Source: Chthonomonadales bacterium
GTDB taxonomy: Bacteria > Armatimonadota > Chthonomonadetes > Chthonomonadales > CAJBBX01
Direction of reading: 5' to 3'
Length of the DNA: 64,000 bases
Assembly: GCA_013360745.1 (NCBI GenBank)
Contig: JABWBA010000003.1
Location: 41,873-105,872 of the forward strand
The stretch's first letter is position 1; each line of letters opens with the position of its first letter. The notes under the pieces were generated by a model. It did no database searches and was not told where the DNA came from. It worked only from the letters and a program-made list of their open reading frames with translations. The translations under genes were made by a program, and so were the position numbers. Positions 54,707-64,000 of the stretch are shown one piece after another.

Positions 54707-56477
54707 CGTGGCCAACGAGCGATCCATACCGTCCGGTAACCTTATGCGGCTCGTGAGCGTCCTATGTATGAATCTCGCGCTGACTCCAGTCTTTCCTGTA
54801 ACTGCGCAGCGAACCACCGCCCTGCCTTACGCCCACGAGGCGATTGGATATCTCGAACAGGGTGATACGGCGCGGGCGGCGGCGAGAGTGCAGGACGGCC
54901 TGAAGGCCGTACCTGCGAGTACGCTCCTTCATAATATGGCCGGTGCGGTCCTGTTGCTCACCGAGGACCTTGCCGGCAGCGAGAAAGCCTTTTCGGAGGC
55001 CCTGCATCTGGCTCCGACCGACGCCCTAGCCGAGTATGGTCTGGCGGTCGTAGATCTCGCACGGGGCCGTCTCGATTCGGCGGGCCGAAGCCTGGACGCC
55101 CTCAGTCCAGGAGCCGATCCGGGCGTGCGCGAGCTGGCCCGCCAGTACCTCGGACTGCTGATGGGCTCCCCGCCTCCAACCTCCGTCGCTCTGCCGGCCT
55201 ATCTGGATCCCGGCAGGCTCGGGCTGGAAGCGGCCAGCGCCCTCCAGCGAAAGGATCGGGAAACTGGTCTGGAGCGGGTTCGGAGGATCATGGCCGACCC
55301 GACGACCGCAAGGTATTCGGAACCGATCGCCCCTCTCATGACCTACGATGCCCACCGCCCACTGGCGTTCGCCTCGCCCCGACTGCGCGGTATCAAACTA
55401 CAATCGGCCAGGCGCGATGACCGTAATGTCCTTAGCGGCTCAACGCCTTTACGAGCCGAGGGCATCGACGGGGGTTTCGTATCCTTTCGGGTCGATGGAG
55501 AGCTGATCTCCGTGGTTAACGCCCGCCCCTATACGACGGTCTGGGACACCACGCGGATGCCCAACGGGCCGCATGTAGTCGAGACGGTGATCCATGACAG
55601 CTCAGGACAGGAGGCCAGCGTCCGACGGCGTGAGGTAATAACACGCAATCCTAACGCGCCGCCTTCACCCGATGATCAAGAGATCCGTCAACGTCTATGG
55701 CGTATCCTGGCCTTCCGCCCGAGTAAAGCGTCTACGGCGATGCTGGCGTCGACGATGGAAGCCGATGGCGGCAATGCTGCGGAGGCCTCTCGATGGAGAA
55801 CGACGGCAGCGGCGATTCGACCGGAGGTGGCGACGGGAACTCTGCGCCCAGGGACGCGACTTTCCGCAGGCGCTCCCCTATGGAGAGGTGACCCGACAAA
55901 GCGTGTCGTCGCGCTGACGTTCGATGATGGCCCGAAACCGGGCATCACCGACAAGCTTCTGGCGATTCTGGAGCGCGAAGGGGTCAGGGCGACATTCTTC
56001 GTCATCGGTCGCCATGCAGCTGCGAGCCCCGATTTGCTCGTTCGATTGTTGCAGTCAGGGATGGAGGTGGCCAATCACTCCTATAGCCACCCGAACCTGG
56101 CGCGGATCGGCAGAGAGGAGGCGCGACAGGAGCTGCTCCGCACGAACGCCTGTGTTGCAGATATCCTGGGCCAGGCGCCTCGATGGTTCCGTCCTCCCGG
56201 CGGCAACATATCCGAATCGCTCACGGAGATCGCCCGAGGTCTGGGCCTCCGAGCGTGCATGTGGACGGTGAATGCGGAGGGTATGGAGCTGCTGGGCGCT
56301 GATGCTGTGGTGCGGTACGTCCTTGGCAACGCATCTCCCGGCGCGATCATCCTCCTTCATAACGGGAGGCCCTCGACGGTCACCGCCTTGCCGCGAGTGA
56401 TCCGGGGACTGCGTGAACGAGGCTATCGTTTCGTAACGGTGAGCGAGCTGGCCAACGCCGCTGCTGAATATCGGTAG
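54696..56477 (+). CDS. TPR / Ig-like / polysaccharide deacetylase (NodB) fusion, secreted
   Basis: C-terminal VVALTFDDGPKPGITDKLLAILEREGVRATFFVIG, HSYSHPNL, RWFRPPGGN; N-terminal TPR-like; middle GGFVSFRVDGELISVVNARPYTTVWDTTRMPNGPHVVETVIHDSSG. Confidence 0.88.
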   Translation: MRSSVANERSIPSGNLMRLVSVLCMNLALTPVFPVTAQRTTALPYAHEAIGYLEQGDTARAAARVQDGLKAVPASTLLHNMAGAVLLLTEDLAGSEKAFSEALHLAPTDALAEYGLAVVDLARGRLDSAGRSLDALSPGADPGVRELARQYLGLLMGSPPPTSVALPAYLDPGRLGLEAASALQRKDRETGLERVRRIMADPTTARYSEPIAPLMTYDAHRPLAFASPRLRGIKLQSARRDDRNVLSGSTPLRAEGIDGGFVSFRVDGELISVVNARPYTTVWDTTRMPNGPHVVETVIHDSSGQEASVRRREVITRNPNAPPSPDDQEIRQRLWRILAFRPSKASTAMLASTMEADGGNAAEASRWRTTAAAIRPEVATGTLRPGTRLSAGAPLWRGDPTKRVVALTFDDGPKPGITDKLLAILEREGVRATFFVIGRHAAASPDLLVRLLQSGMEVANHSYSHPNLARIGREEARQELLRTNACVADILGQAPRWFRPPGGNISESLTEIARGLGLRACMWTVNAEGMELLGADAVVRYVLGNASPGAIILLHNGRPSTVTALPRVIRGLRERGYRFVTVSELANAAAEYR

Positions 56478-56676
56478 ACGGACATGCTACAATACTAGTC
56501 TACATGGGCTCGTATCAGTCGTGACGAGCGCTCGTTCGACGCGGACCGAGCGGCCGATACGGACAAGGCACAACGTGGTATTGGCACATCGTACAGGATA
56601 GTACGCTGAGCGCCCCGTATACTGTAAGGGCGACTTGGCTCTGATGCCTCTAGCGATTATGGGGAGGAGAAGAACG

Positions 56677-57681
56677 ATGCTTCGACGGACACGAGCGGCG
56701 GTTGTTGTCGGTCTGGGAGCCGCCATGCTAACCTCGGCGTTCGCGGCCCTGGCGGCGCCAGCCGCCGAAAGGGAGCTGCTGGGCGTTCGACTGTGGCGAG
56801 ACTTCGCTACCGTGCTGCGCAAGCACGGCGAGCCTACCCGGGTCGTCCCGGGAATCGCCCTCCCTCCCGAGATCAGCTCCGGCTCCGTGAACGTGAATGT
56901 TCAGATGGGCGCTCCCGGCGGGATGAGCATGGGTATGCCGGGCAGACCCATGATGGGCAGTTCGATGGGGATGATCGGCCCTCCTGGCATGCCGCAGATG
57001 GGCGGTATGTCCAGCGCGGGAGGCATGGCGCCGGGGTTGGCGATGGGCGGCGGCCGCTCGATGCCCAGGGCTGGGGGCAGTAAATCCAAGGACGAAGACG
57101 ATTCGTTTTCGGGCGCTCCCTCTGGAGCGGGCCCTGGCGGACCCATGGGCGGTCCGGCTGGTCTATCGGGCCCTGGCTCCGGTATGAGCGCTCCCCCCGG
57201 GTTGGCGATGGGGTCCGGGATGATGGGCAGCCTTTCGATGGGCCCTGGCATGTTAGGGGGTATGAGATCGGACTTATCCGGTGCGCCCTCGGCCATGGGG
57301 GGCATCGGATCCTCTGCATCAGCCCGATCCCAGGGCCAGATGGCGCTCCCGAGCGAGGATATCAAGGAGACCTGGGTATACGTTCGAGGTCCGCATACGT
57401 TTCAGTTCTTGTTCAATAGGGATGGCCGCGTCGTCAAGATCCAGTCGTTCGGATTGAAGGGCGCCAGCCGCACCTCCCGATCCATTGCGCTCGGCGATCC
57501 CCTATCCCGTGTATACGGTAAATACGGCTGGGCGTCGTCGACCATCAAGCAGGGCGCTTCGCTTGTCCTCGATTACTCACAGAAAGCCCATGTGATCTTC
57601 GATCTACTCGATCGAGGCGACGGGAAAGGCCTGCGAGTGGTCGGCATCACCATCGCTCCGTCGGAAGGTCTCGATCGATGA
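56677..57681 (+). CDS. Gly/Met-rich insert protein, paralog A
   Basis: Signal peptide; LLGVRLWRDFATVLRKHGEPTRVVPG; GM-rich middle; C-terminal LFNRDGRVVKIQSFGLKG...SDGKGLRVVGITIA-type end. Confidence 0.8.
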   Translation: MLRRTRAAVVVGLGAAMLTSAFAALAAPAAERELLGVRLWRDFATVLRKHGEPTRVVPGIALPPEISSGSVNVNVQMGAPGGMSMGMPGRPMMGSSMGMIGPPGMPQMGGMSSAGGMAPGLAMGGGRSMPRAGGSKSKDEDDSFSGAPSGAGPGGPMGGPAGLSGPGSGMSAPPGLAMGSGMMGSLSMGPGMLGGMRSDLSGAPSAMGGIGSSASARSQGQMALPSEDIKETWVYVRGPHTFQFLFNRDGRVVKIQSFGLKGASRTSRSIALGDPLSRVYGKYGWASSTIKQGASLVLDYSQKAHVIFDLLDRGDGKGLRVVGITIAPSEGLDR

Positions 57682-57713
57682 TCGACGGAGGAGAGACGGA
57701 GAGGAGACATTCC

Positions 57714-58784
57714 ATGCTCAGTTTGCGAACGAGCGCCATAACCCTGGTCGCCCTCGGACTGGCCCTTGGGGCAGGGGCGGCGCCCAGGCCTGACAAGGGG
57801 CTCCTGGGCGTCAAGATCCTCGACACCTGGCGCGCGGTCCTCGCCCGTTACGGACAGCCGACCCGAGTGGAGGCCGGCCCGCCCACCAGCGGCTCAGCCT
57901 CGCCAACCACCTCGATCGGAGGCATGGCATCGTTCCCGGGTCCTGGTGGCGGTCGGGGGGTCATGGGCAGTGCGATGGGGATGATGGGACCGGCTGGGGC
58001 TCCCGGCCTTAGGGGTATGGGAGGTATCGGCGGCGGTGCGCCGATGATGCCGAGCATGGGCGGTATGTCCAGCGCAGGCGGCGGTGCGCCGATGATGCCG
58101 AGCATGGGCGGTATGTCCAGCGCGGGCGGCGGTGCGCCGATGATGCCGAGCATGGGCGGTATGTCCAGCGCGGGCGGCGGTGCGCCTCGTGGCCCCAGCA
58201 TGGGAGGCTCGAGTTCCGCAGGGATGATGGGCGGTCTGAGTACACCAGGCCTTCCCCGCGGTCGCGGCTCGATGGGCTCCGGCGGGATGACGTTGCCGGG
58301 TCTTGGAGGTATGGGGCCGAGCATGCCGGGCGGCATGGGCGGAGCTCCGATGCCGGGGGGAATGTCCGGCAGCTCCATGCCAGGAATGCCCTCGGGGCCG
58401 ACGGGCGCAGCGGGCTCGACGTACAGCGGAGCGACGGTCGATCTCGGACCGGACGAGGTCGCATGGGTCTATGAAAAAGGGACCGATACCCGCATCTTTC
58501 TATTCAACAACGAAGGGCGCGTTATTCAGATCCAATCCTTTGGCTATAAGGCAGGCGCCCGGACAGCCAACGGTGTCGCGCTCGGCGATCGAGCCGCCCG
58601 GATCTACACTGTGTACGGATTTCCCGAGCAGACACTCGTTACACCCACAACCCGCACGTTGGATTACAGCAAGAGCGCGAATGTCGCGTTTCAGCTCGCC
58701 GATCGGAGCGATGGTAAGGGGCTGCGTGTGGTCGGCATCACGGTCGCGCTGACCAGGGCGCCCAACCCCGAGAAGCCGGAATAG
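57714..58784 (+). CDS. Gly/Met-rich insert protein, paralog B
   Basis: LLGVKILDTWRAVLARYGQPTRVEAG; GM-rich middle; LFNNEGRVIQIQSFGYKAG...SDGKGLRVVGITVA, clearly paralogous to the preceding gene. Confidence 0.8.
   Translation: MLSLRTSAITLVALGLALGAGAAPRPDKGLLGVKILDTWRAVLARYGQPTRVEAGPPTSGSASPTTSIGGMASFPGPGGGRGVMGSAMGMMGPAGAPGLRGMGGIGGGAPMMPSMGGMSSAGGGAPMMPSMGGMSSAGGGAPMMPSMGGMSSAGGGAPRGPSMGGSSSAGMMGGLSTPGLPRGRGSMGSGGMTLPGLGGMGPSMPGGMGGAPMPGGMSGSSMPGMPSGPTGAAGSTYSGATVDLGPDEVAWVYEKGTDTRIFLFNNEGRVIQIQSFGYKAGARTANGVALGDRAARIYTVYGFPEQTLVTPTTRTLDYSKSANVAFQLADRSDGKGLRVVGITVALTRAPNPEKPE
58029..58187 (+). repeat. 48-bp in-frame tandem repeat (about 3.3 copies)
   Basis: GGCGGCGGTGCGCCGATGATGCCGAGCATGGGCGGTATGTCCAGCGC(A/G) at 58029, 58077, 58125 and a partial copy at 58173; encodes GGGAPMMPSMGGMSSA. 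Confidence 0.95.
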
Positions 58785-58830
58785 ACCCGCGGGAGGCCGC
58801 CATTGGCCTCGAACGCACCGCGATCCACAC

Positions 58831-58858
58831 GAAGGGGTCGGCTCACGCCGGCCCCTTC
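58831..58858 (+). terminator. Hairpin between paralog B and dnaG
   Basis: GAAGGGG-t-CGGC-tcac-GCCG-g-CCCCTTC, 12-pair stem with one wobble; no strong U tract. Confidence 0.5.
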
Positions 58859-58885
58859 AGTCATTCCTGATCTAGAATAGTATCC

Positions 58886-60763
58886 ATGGAAGTCGATAAG
58901 GAAGGGCTGCGGGAACGGAGCGACATCCTCGACATCGTAGGATCGGTCGTTCAGCTCCAACGACGTGGCCGCAACTATGTCGGTCTCTGTCCGTTCCATC
59001 AGGAGAAGACCCCGAGTTTCAACGTCGATCCGGTTACCCAGAGCTTCAAGTGCTTCGGGTGCGGCGTCTGGGGCGATGTATTTGCCTTTGTTCAGCAGCA
59101 CGAGAATATGAGCTTTATCGAAGCCGCCGAGTACCTCGCGCGACGGGCGGGAGTGGAGTTCGCCCGACCGGGTAGATCGCAGGAGGACCGGGGTCTCGAA
59201 GGCGCGATCTATGAGGCCAACGCCGCCGCAGCCACCCACTTCCGCCGGTGTCTTGAACGGGCGGACAGCGCTGGACGTTATCTGGCGCACCGAGGCCTGA
59301 CCGCGGAAACGATCGAACGCTTTCAGATCGGCTTCGCACCGGATGGGTGGGATGCGCTGGTCGGATACCTTCGCTCTCGAAAGGTCGATCCCGCCGTAGC
59401 GATGGCCGCGGGTCTTCTACAAACCGCTCGAGGCGGCAATCTCATCGATGTATTCCGCAATCGGATCATCTTCCCTATCCATGACGATCAAATGCGGATC
59501 GTCGGCTTCGGCGGCCGAGGTGTCGGCGATGATCCGCCCAAGTATCTGAACACGGGCGAAACGCCGGTGTTCAAAAAGAGCCGGCTGCTGTACGGATTGC
59601 CGTTCGCACGGAGAAGGATCGCCGAGGCTGGCCGCACCCTCTTGATGGAAGGATATATGGATGTAATAGCTGCGCACCAGGGCGGATTGGAGAACGCAGT
59701 GGCCAGTCTCGGAACTGCGTTTACCCCCGAGCATGCGAAGCGAATCGCCAGGCTGTCGCCACGTGTATCGATCGTCTATGACGCCGACAGCGCCGGCATC
59801 AAAGCCGCCCTTAAGGCCGCAGTCGAACTGGAACATAGCGGCCTCGCCGTCCAGATCGTCCAACTTCCGCCCAATGAGGATCCCGACTCCCTCCTCCGAT
59901 CGGGGCAGCCCGACCGACTCCGGCTCGCCATCGATCACGGAATAACTCGAGTTGCGATGGAGCTCGACCTCGCCGTCGAAGGCCAGGGACCGGACAGAGA
60001 AGCGCATCGCGGCGATGTGTTGGCGAAGGTCATACAGATTCTGGCCACCGTGCCGACCCGCACCGAGAGGGAGCTCTATATCGAACGGATATGGCAGATC
60101 CACCCGCTCAGTGTGCAGAGTCCGGCGCTGGCCAAGGAGCAACTCCACCGGGATGCCGAGGATGTTGCGGGTCGGCGCCCTGCCCGATCCATCACGCCTC
60201 GCCGCCCCTACCTGCGCTCGTTCCATCCAGCGCCGCCTCCGCACACAACAGACGAACAACCTCCCTATCCACCGGACCCATCGATCACCGACCGTCGCGG
60301 CTCCATCCCACGACGCCCGGCCCGCGCGGATGTGATGCTCTTTCTGCGCGCCCTTACGTCCGATGCGCTCCGCTCCATTGCCCTCCGCCTGCTGGCCACC
60401 GATGATTACGATCTGGAGCTTGACCGGGCGATCGTCGCCTTTGCGCGCGAAGAGGCCTCCCAGCTGGGCCAGACGGAGGAGGAGTTCGTCCACGCAATCC
60501 GATGCTGCCTGCCTGAGGATCTCGCCGAGAAAGCCATCGGGCGACTGCAGGATATTTCAACCTCCGTCGCGAATGAGCCAATCGATGAGGATGTGCTGAC
60601 CCAGGCCGCAGGACCCATCAAAGAACGGCGAGCGAAGCAGGTCCAGAACGAACTCGCCAGGTTGCTGCAGTCGAAAGTCGAACTAACTGATGATGACCGT
60701 GACCGAGTGCATGAGCTGCACGAGCTGCTGCGGCGTCTGAAAGGCCCGACAGCTCGCCCGTAA
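58886..60763 (+). CDS. dnaG: DNA primase
   Basis: [61 protein letters not shown] (CHC2 zinc finger); [34 protein letters not shown]. Confidence 0.98.
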   Translation: MEVDKEGLRERSDILDIVGSVVQLQRRGRNYVGLCPFHQEKTPSFNVDPVTQSFKCFGCGVWGDVFAFVQQHENMSFIEAAEYLARRAGVEFARPGRSQEDRGLEGAIYEANAAAATHFRRCLERADSAGRYLAHRGLTAETIERFQIGFAPDGWDALVGYLRSRKVDPAVAMAAGLLQTARGGNLIDVFRNRIIFPIHDDQMRIVGFGGRGVGDDPPKYLNTGETPVFKKSRLLYGLPFARRRIAEAGRTLLMEGYMDVIAAHQGGLENAVASLGTAFTPEHAKRIARLSPRVSIVYDADSAGIKAALKAAVELEHSGLAVQIVQLPPNEDPDSLLRSGQPDRLRLAIDHGITRVAMELDLAVEGQGPDREAHRGDVLAKVIQILATVPTRTERELYIERIWQIHPLSVQSPALAKEQLHRDAEDVAGRRPARSITPRRPYLRSFHPAPPPHTTDEQPPYPPDPSITDRRGSIPRRPARADVMLFLRALTSDALRSIALRLLATDDYDLELDRAIVAFAREEASQLGQTEEEFVHAIRCCLPEDLAEKAIGRLQDISTSVANEPIDEDVLTQAAGPIKERRAKQVQNELARLLQSKVELTDDDRDRVHELHELLRRLKGPTARP

Positions 60764-60792
60764 CCTGGCAGGAGACGCCGGATGCAAACACC

Positions 60793-61896
60793 ATGGCAAC
60801 CGATAATCTGACAACCTCACCGGAGTTTCAGGAGCTCCTACAGCGCGCATCGGCGCACGGATATCTAACCTACGATGACATCAACGATGTCCTGCCTCCC
60901 GGATGCCTGCCGGTGGACTTCGTAGATGACGTCTTGCAGCAACTGGCGGACGCGGGTATCGATGTCGTCAGTCGCGACCGTGAGCACGAAACAACGGAAC
61001 CTGTTGCCCCCCCCCATGTTGGCCGCGGGCCATCCGCCGACGATGATCTGGCGGCTATCGAGAGCCTTGTCGTCGACGACTCAGTCCGTATGTGGCTGCG
61101 TGAAGTCGGCCGCGTGCCGCTCCTTACGCTGGACCAGGAGCTGGAACTGGCCCGACGGATCGAAAACGGCGACGAAGCCGCAAAGCACGAACTGACACAG
61201 GCGAACCTGCGATTGGTGATATCCATCGCCAAACGCTATACCGGCCGCGGTATGAGCTTCCCCGACCTCATTCAGGAAGGGAACATCGGTTTGATGCGCG
61301 CGGTGGCCAAGTTCGACTTCCGCAAGGGCTTCAAGTTCAGCACCTATGCGACGTGGTGGATACGCCAATCCATCACTCGAGCGATCGCAGATCAGGGCAG
61401 GACGATCCGCATTCCGGTCCATATGGTCGAGACGATCAACCGCTTCTTCCGCGCCAGCAGCCGGCTCCTTCAGCAGCTCCAACGGGAGGCCACCGTCGAG
61501 GAGCTGGCCCGCGAGCTGGAGATGCCCGTTGAGCGGGTCGAGGATATTCGCAGAATCGCACCGGAGACGCTCTCACTCGAAAGCCCTATCGGCGAGGAAG
61601 AGGATAGCCCGCTCGGCGATTTCGTCGAGGATCATCAGACGGTCACACCCACCGAGGCCGCGTCGTATCTGATCATGCGCGAGAAGATCGACGAAGTCCT
61701 GGACCATCTGTCGCCCAGAGAGCGAGATGTTCTGATCATGCGGTTTGGCCTCGATGGTGGTTGTTCCCGAACGCTCGATGAAGTCGGCCGCCATTTCCGT
61801 GTGACGCGGGAGCGGATTCGCCAGATCGAAGCTAAGGCCCTGCGAAAGCTGCGGAATCCGCAGCAAAGCGGCAACCTGCGCGACTATCTCGCATAA
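60793..61896 (+). CDS. rpoD: Primary RNA polymerase sigma factor (RpoD/SigA)
   Basis: [106 protein letters not shown]. Confidence 0.98.
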   Translation: MATDNLTTSPEFQELLQRASAHGYLTYDDINDVLPPGCLPVDFVDDVLQQLADAGIDVVSRDREHETTEPVAPPHVGRGPSADDDLAAIESLVVDDSVRMWLREVGRVPLLTLDQELELARRIENGDEAAKHELTQANLRLVISIAKRYTGRGMSFPDLIQEGNIGLMRAVAKFDFRKGFKFSTYATWWIRQSITRAIADQGRTIRIPVHMVETINRFFRASSRLLQQLQREATVEELARELEMPVERVEDIRRIAPETLSLESPIGEEEDSPLGDFVEDHQTVTPTEAASYLIMREKIDEVLDHLSPRERDVLIMRFGLDGGCSRTLDEVGRHFRVTRERIRQIEAKALRKLRNPQQSGNLRDYLA

Positions 61897-61988
61897 CGAA
61901 CAGACCATCTACGTGCTACGATTTATGGTTCCAATGCAGCCTGCTTTGATCACCGCCCGTCGGGCGGCAAGGAAAGGACGGGTCATCC

Positions 61989-64000
61989 ATGATGCGTAAT
62001 GTACGTTCGACCGCGATCCAGAGGTCCATACTGGTCATGGTCGCGGTAGCCCTGGCCGCGACTGCAGCTTATAGCGTATCGCAGCAGGGCTCTAAGCAAT
62101 CCTCGGATACGATCGCCAGGGAATACCGCGCCAGCGGTCCGACCCTATCGCTCAGGCTCTCCCAACCCGAGAGCGGCGTTATCACGGGAGCGACCGTGCA
62201 GCGCAATCCTTCGACAGGACGGATCGCACGGGTACGCGGCGAGACGCCCGTCCCCGGCGCGAGAACGCCTCGTGAGGCTGCCGATCGTTATCTCAGGACG
62301 TATGCCAGAGTCCTCGGCATCGCGCCGAATCTGCGTGATGTGCAGGCTTTCTTCCATAATACGAGCCTGACGGGAGACCATCTCCGATACCAGCAGGTCG
62401 TCAACGGCCTTCCTGTGATCGGAGCAACGATATCCGTCCATGTCAATAAGCGCCTTGCGGTAGTCCGGGTCAACAACGGGACCGTATCGATCAAAGCCAA
62501 GGCCCCCGCCGCACGCTTCGACAACCGCAACGGCGCGATCGGAGCTGCGCTCGCAGCCCTGAATGTCCCGGGCGCCCCGATGGCCGCGCCGACGGCCTCG
62601 CCCGCGATCTATAACGATTCCAGCAGACCGGTACCTGTGTGGCTGGTCCATATCGAAACGCGTGAGCCGGCGGGCTCCTGGGAGATTCTGGTCCGCGAAT
62701 CGGACCTCAAGGTCCTTCGAATCGTCAACCGCGCCCGCTTCGTCGACGGCGACGGCATGGTCTTTGTGCCTAATCCGGTGACGACTTCCGGCCAGGCGAA
62801 TCTGACCGACGACAACGACGCCGACTCCCCGGCGCTGAACAATGAGCGGGTTGCCGTAAAGCTCAAGGATCTCGACGGATCGGGTTTCCTGCAGGGCCCC
62901 TTCTGTTCCACAGCTCCGACGGATATGCAGCCGCGAGCCAACGAACCGTCGCTGACCTATAACTACCTCCGCTCCGATGATCGGTTCGAGGAGGTGATGT
63001 GTTACTACCATATCGACACGAGCCAGCGATATATCCAGAGTCTGGGCTTCACCAATGTCAATAATCGCGTTCAAGGTATGAACGCCAACGGCTCGACGGC
63101 CGATAACGCATGGTATTCGCCCGGCACCGGCAATATTCTGACGGGCAGCGGCGGAGTCGACGATGCCGAAGACGCCCATGTCATCCTCCACGAATATGGC
63201 CACTCGATTCAGGACAATCAGGTGCCCGGTTGGGGCGCTGCACACGAAGGCGGATCCATGGGAGAAGGCTTTGGTGATTACTGGGGCGTAACGTCCTTCA
63301 CCGGCATTGGTCCCAACTCCCCGGCGTGGGATGTCTACGTGGCCACATGGGACGCCGTATCCTATAATCCCGGCGACCCGGCCTATCTACGGCGTCTGGA
63401 CAGCCCGAAGCATTATCCCGAAGACATGACCGGCGAAGTCCACGCCGATGGGGAGATCTGGAGCGCTTGCCTCTGGCAGATCCGTGACATCGTCGGAGCA
63501 ACACGCGCCGATACGATGATTCTCGAATCCCATTTCTACCTCTCCCCGGACGCAGGATTCGTCGATGGCGCCACCGCGATCCTGGACGCGAACGAAGCTC
63601 TTTACAGCGGCGCGGATCAGGATGCGATCCTGCAGGTCTTCGTAGACCGCGGCATCCTCGTCGACCAGCGCATCACCAAACTAAGCGCGGCTTATCTACC
63701 CTGCTCAGCCGGCCAGAGCGTGATGCTCAGCGCCGTCCTGACCCGCGTCTACAACGGATCGCCGGTGGAGGGCAAGGATATCACCTTCTCGGTCGCGGGC
63801 ACCGTCATCGGCATCGCGACAACCGATGCCAACGGCCTCGCCGAACAGGCCTACACGATACCGTTGGCCACTCCGCCCGGAGATATCCCTTATGAGGCCG
63901 TGTTTGATGGCGACGCCGATGCGAACGCGTCATCCGCCAACGCCGCGCTCTATGTGATTAAGCTCTCTTCCATCGCGGGCAGCGTTACCGATAGCGGCGC
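61989..64000 (+). CDS. Secreted M36/M4-like zinc metallopeptidase with C-terminal Ig-like domains; truncated by window end
   Basis: Read directly from ATG 61989: MMRNVRSTAIQRSILVMVAVALAATAAYS...; DAEDAHVILHEYGHSIQDNQ (HExxH) ... GGSMGEGFGDYWGV (third ligand Glu). Confidence 0.82.
   Translation, partial: MMRNVRSTAIQRSILVMVAVALAATAAYSVSQQGSKQSSDTIAREYRASGPTLSLRLSQPESGVITGATVQRNPSTGRIARVRGETPVPGARTPREAADRYLRTYARVLGIAPNLRDVQAFFHNTSLTGDHLRYQQVVNGLPVIGATISVHVNKRLAVVRVNNGTVSIKAKAPAARFDNRNGAIGAALAALNVPGAPMAAPTASPAIYNDSSRPVPVWLVHIETREPAGSWEILVRESDLKVLRIVNRARFVDGDGMVFVPNPVTTSGQANLTDDNDADSPALNNERVAVKLKDLDGSGFLQGPFCSTAPTDMQPRANEPSLTYNYLRSDDRFEEVMCYYHIDTSQRYIQSLGFTNVNNRVQGMNANGSTADNAWYSPGTGNILTGSGGVDDAEDAHVILHEYGHSIQDNQVPGWGAAHEGGSMGEGFGDYWGVTSFTGIGPNSPAWDVYVATWDAVSYNPGDPAYLRRLDSPKHYPEDMTGEVHADGEIWSACLWQIRDIVGATRADTMILESHFYLSPDAGFVDGATAILDANEALYSGADQDAILQVFVDRGILVDQRITKLSAAYLPCSAGQSVMLSAVLTRVYNGSPVEGKDITFSVAGTVIGIATTDANGLAEQAYTIPLATPPGDIPYEAVFDGDADANASSANAALYVIKLSSIAGSVTDSG

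Noticed and set aside
58029-58187. 48-bp repeats considered as a CRISPR array
   Set aside because: Units are contiguous without spacers, in-frame within a CDS; a coding VNTR, not CRISPR.
57848-58378. Pro/Ile-rich antisense ORFs opposite the Gly/Met-rich genes (also 56901..57365)
   Set aside because: Simply the complement of the low-complexity GM-rich repeats (PPMPPG patterns); no start/SD or independent support.
59417-60493. 358-aa antisense ORF inside dnaG
   Set aside because: dnaG frame is unambiguous; the antisense frame is a high-GC artefact.
62145-63245. 366-aa minus-strand ORF
   Set aside because: Lies antisense to the clear HEYGH metallopeptidase reading frame; composition-driven open frame with no recognisable motif.
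1-64000. tRNA, rRNA, transposases or prophage genes
   Set aside because: No convincing tRNA T-arm/acceptor patterns in the intergenic gaps, and no integrase/transposase motifs in the translated ORFs; a tRNAscan/Infernal run would be decisive.

Overview
GC-rich, gene-dense bacterial chromosome segment with about 47 supportable CDS on both strands. The lineage is probably Armatimonadota-like; this is inferred from gene content only and is not proven. Housekeeping blocks are hrcA-grpE-glmM, dxs, alr, ald, ppx and dnaG-rpoD. The accessory content is rich in secreted hydrolases: GH116-type glucosylceramidase, neutral ceramidase, M60 and M36-like metallopeptidases, a large CBM9/GH99-like multidomain protein, and a beta-galactosidase-like GH. 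There is also a two-gene McrB/McrC-type restriction module, a bacterial Clp1/Grc3-like polynucleotide kinase, a sigma-factor-like/TPR fusion, a Ycf46-like AAA+ ATPase, and a tandem pair of paralogs whose conserved domain is split by a Gly/Met-rich tandem-repeat insert. Best hunt leads: (1) paired Tat-exported glucosylceramidase and ceramidase flanking the McrBC module; (2) the tandem Gly/Met-rich paralogs with a 48-bp VNTR; (3) a structured intergenic RNA candidate with a Rho-independent terminator at ~43.3 kb; (4) a 31-aa prepilin-leader-like ORF overlapping the alr start; (5) apparent strong over-representation of GATC. No rRNA, tRNA, CRISPR array or transposase was recognised. All family calls come from reading motifs in translations; no database search was run.
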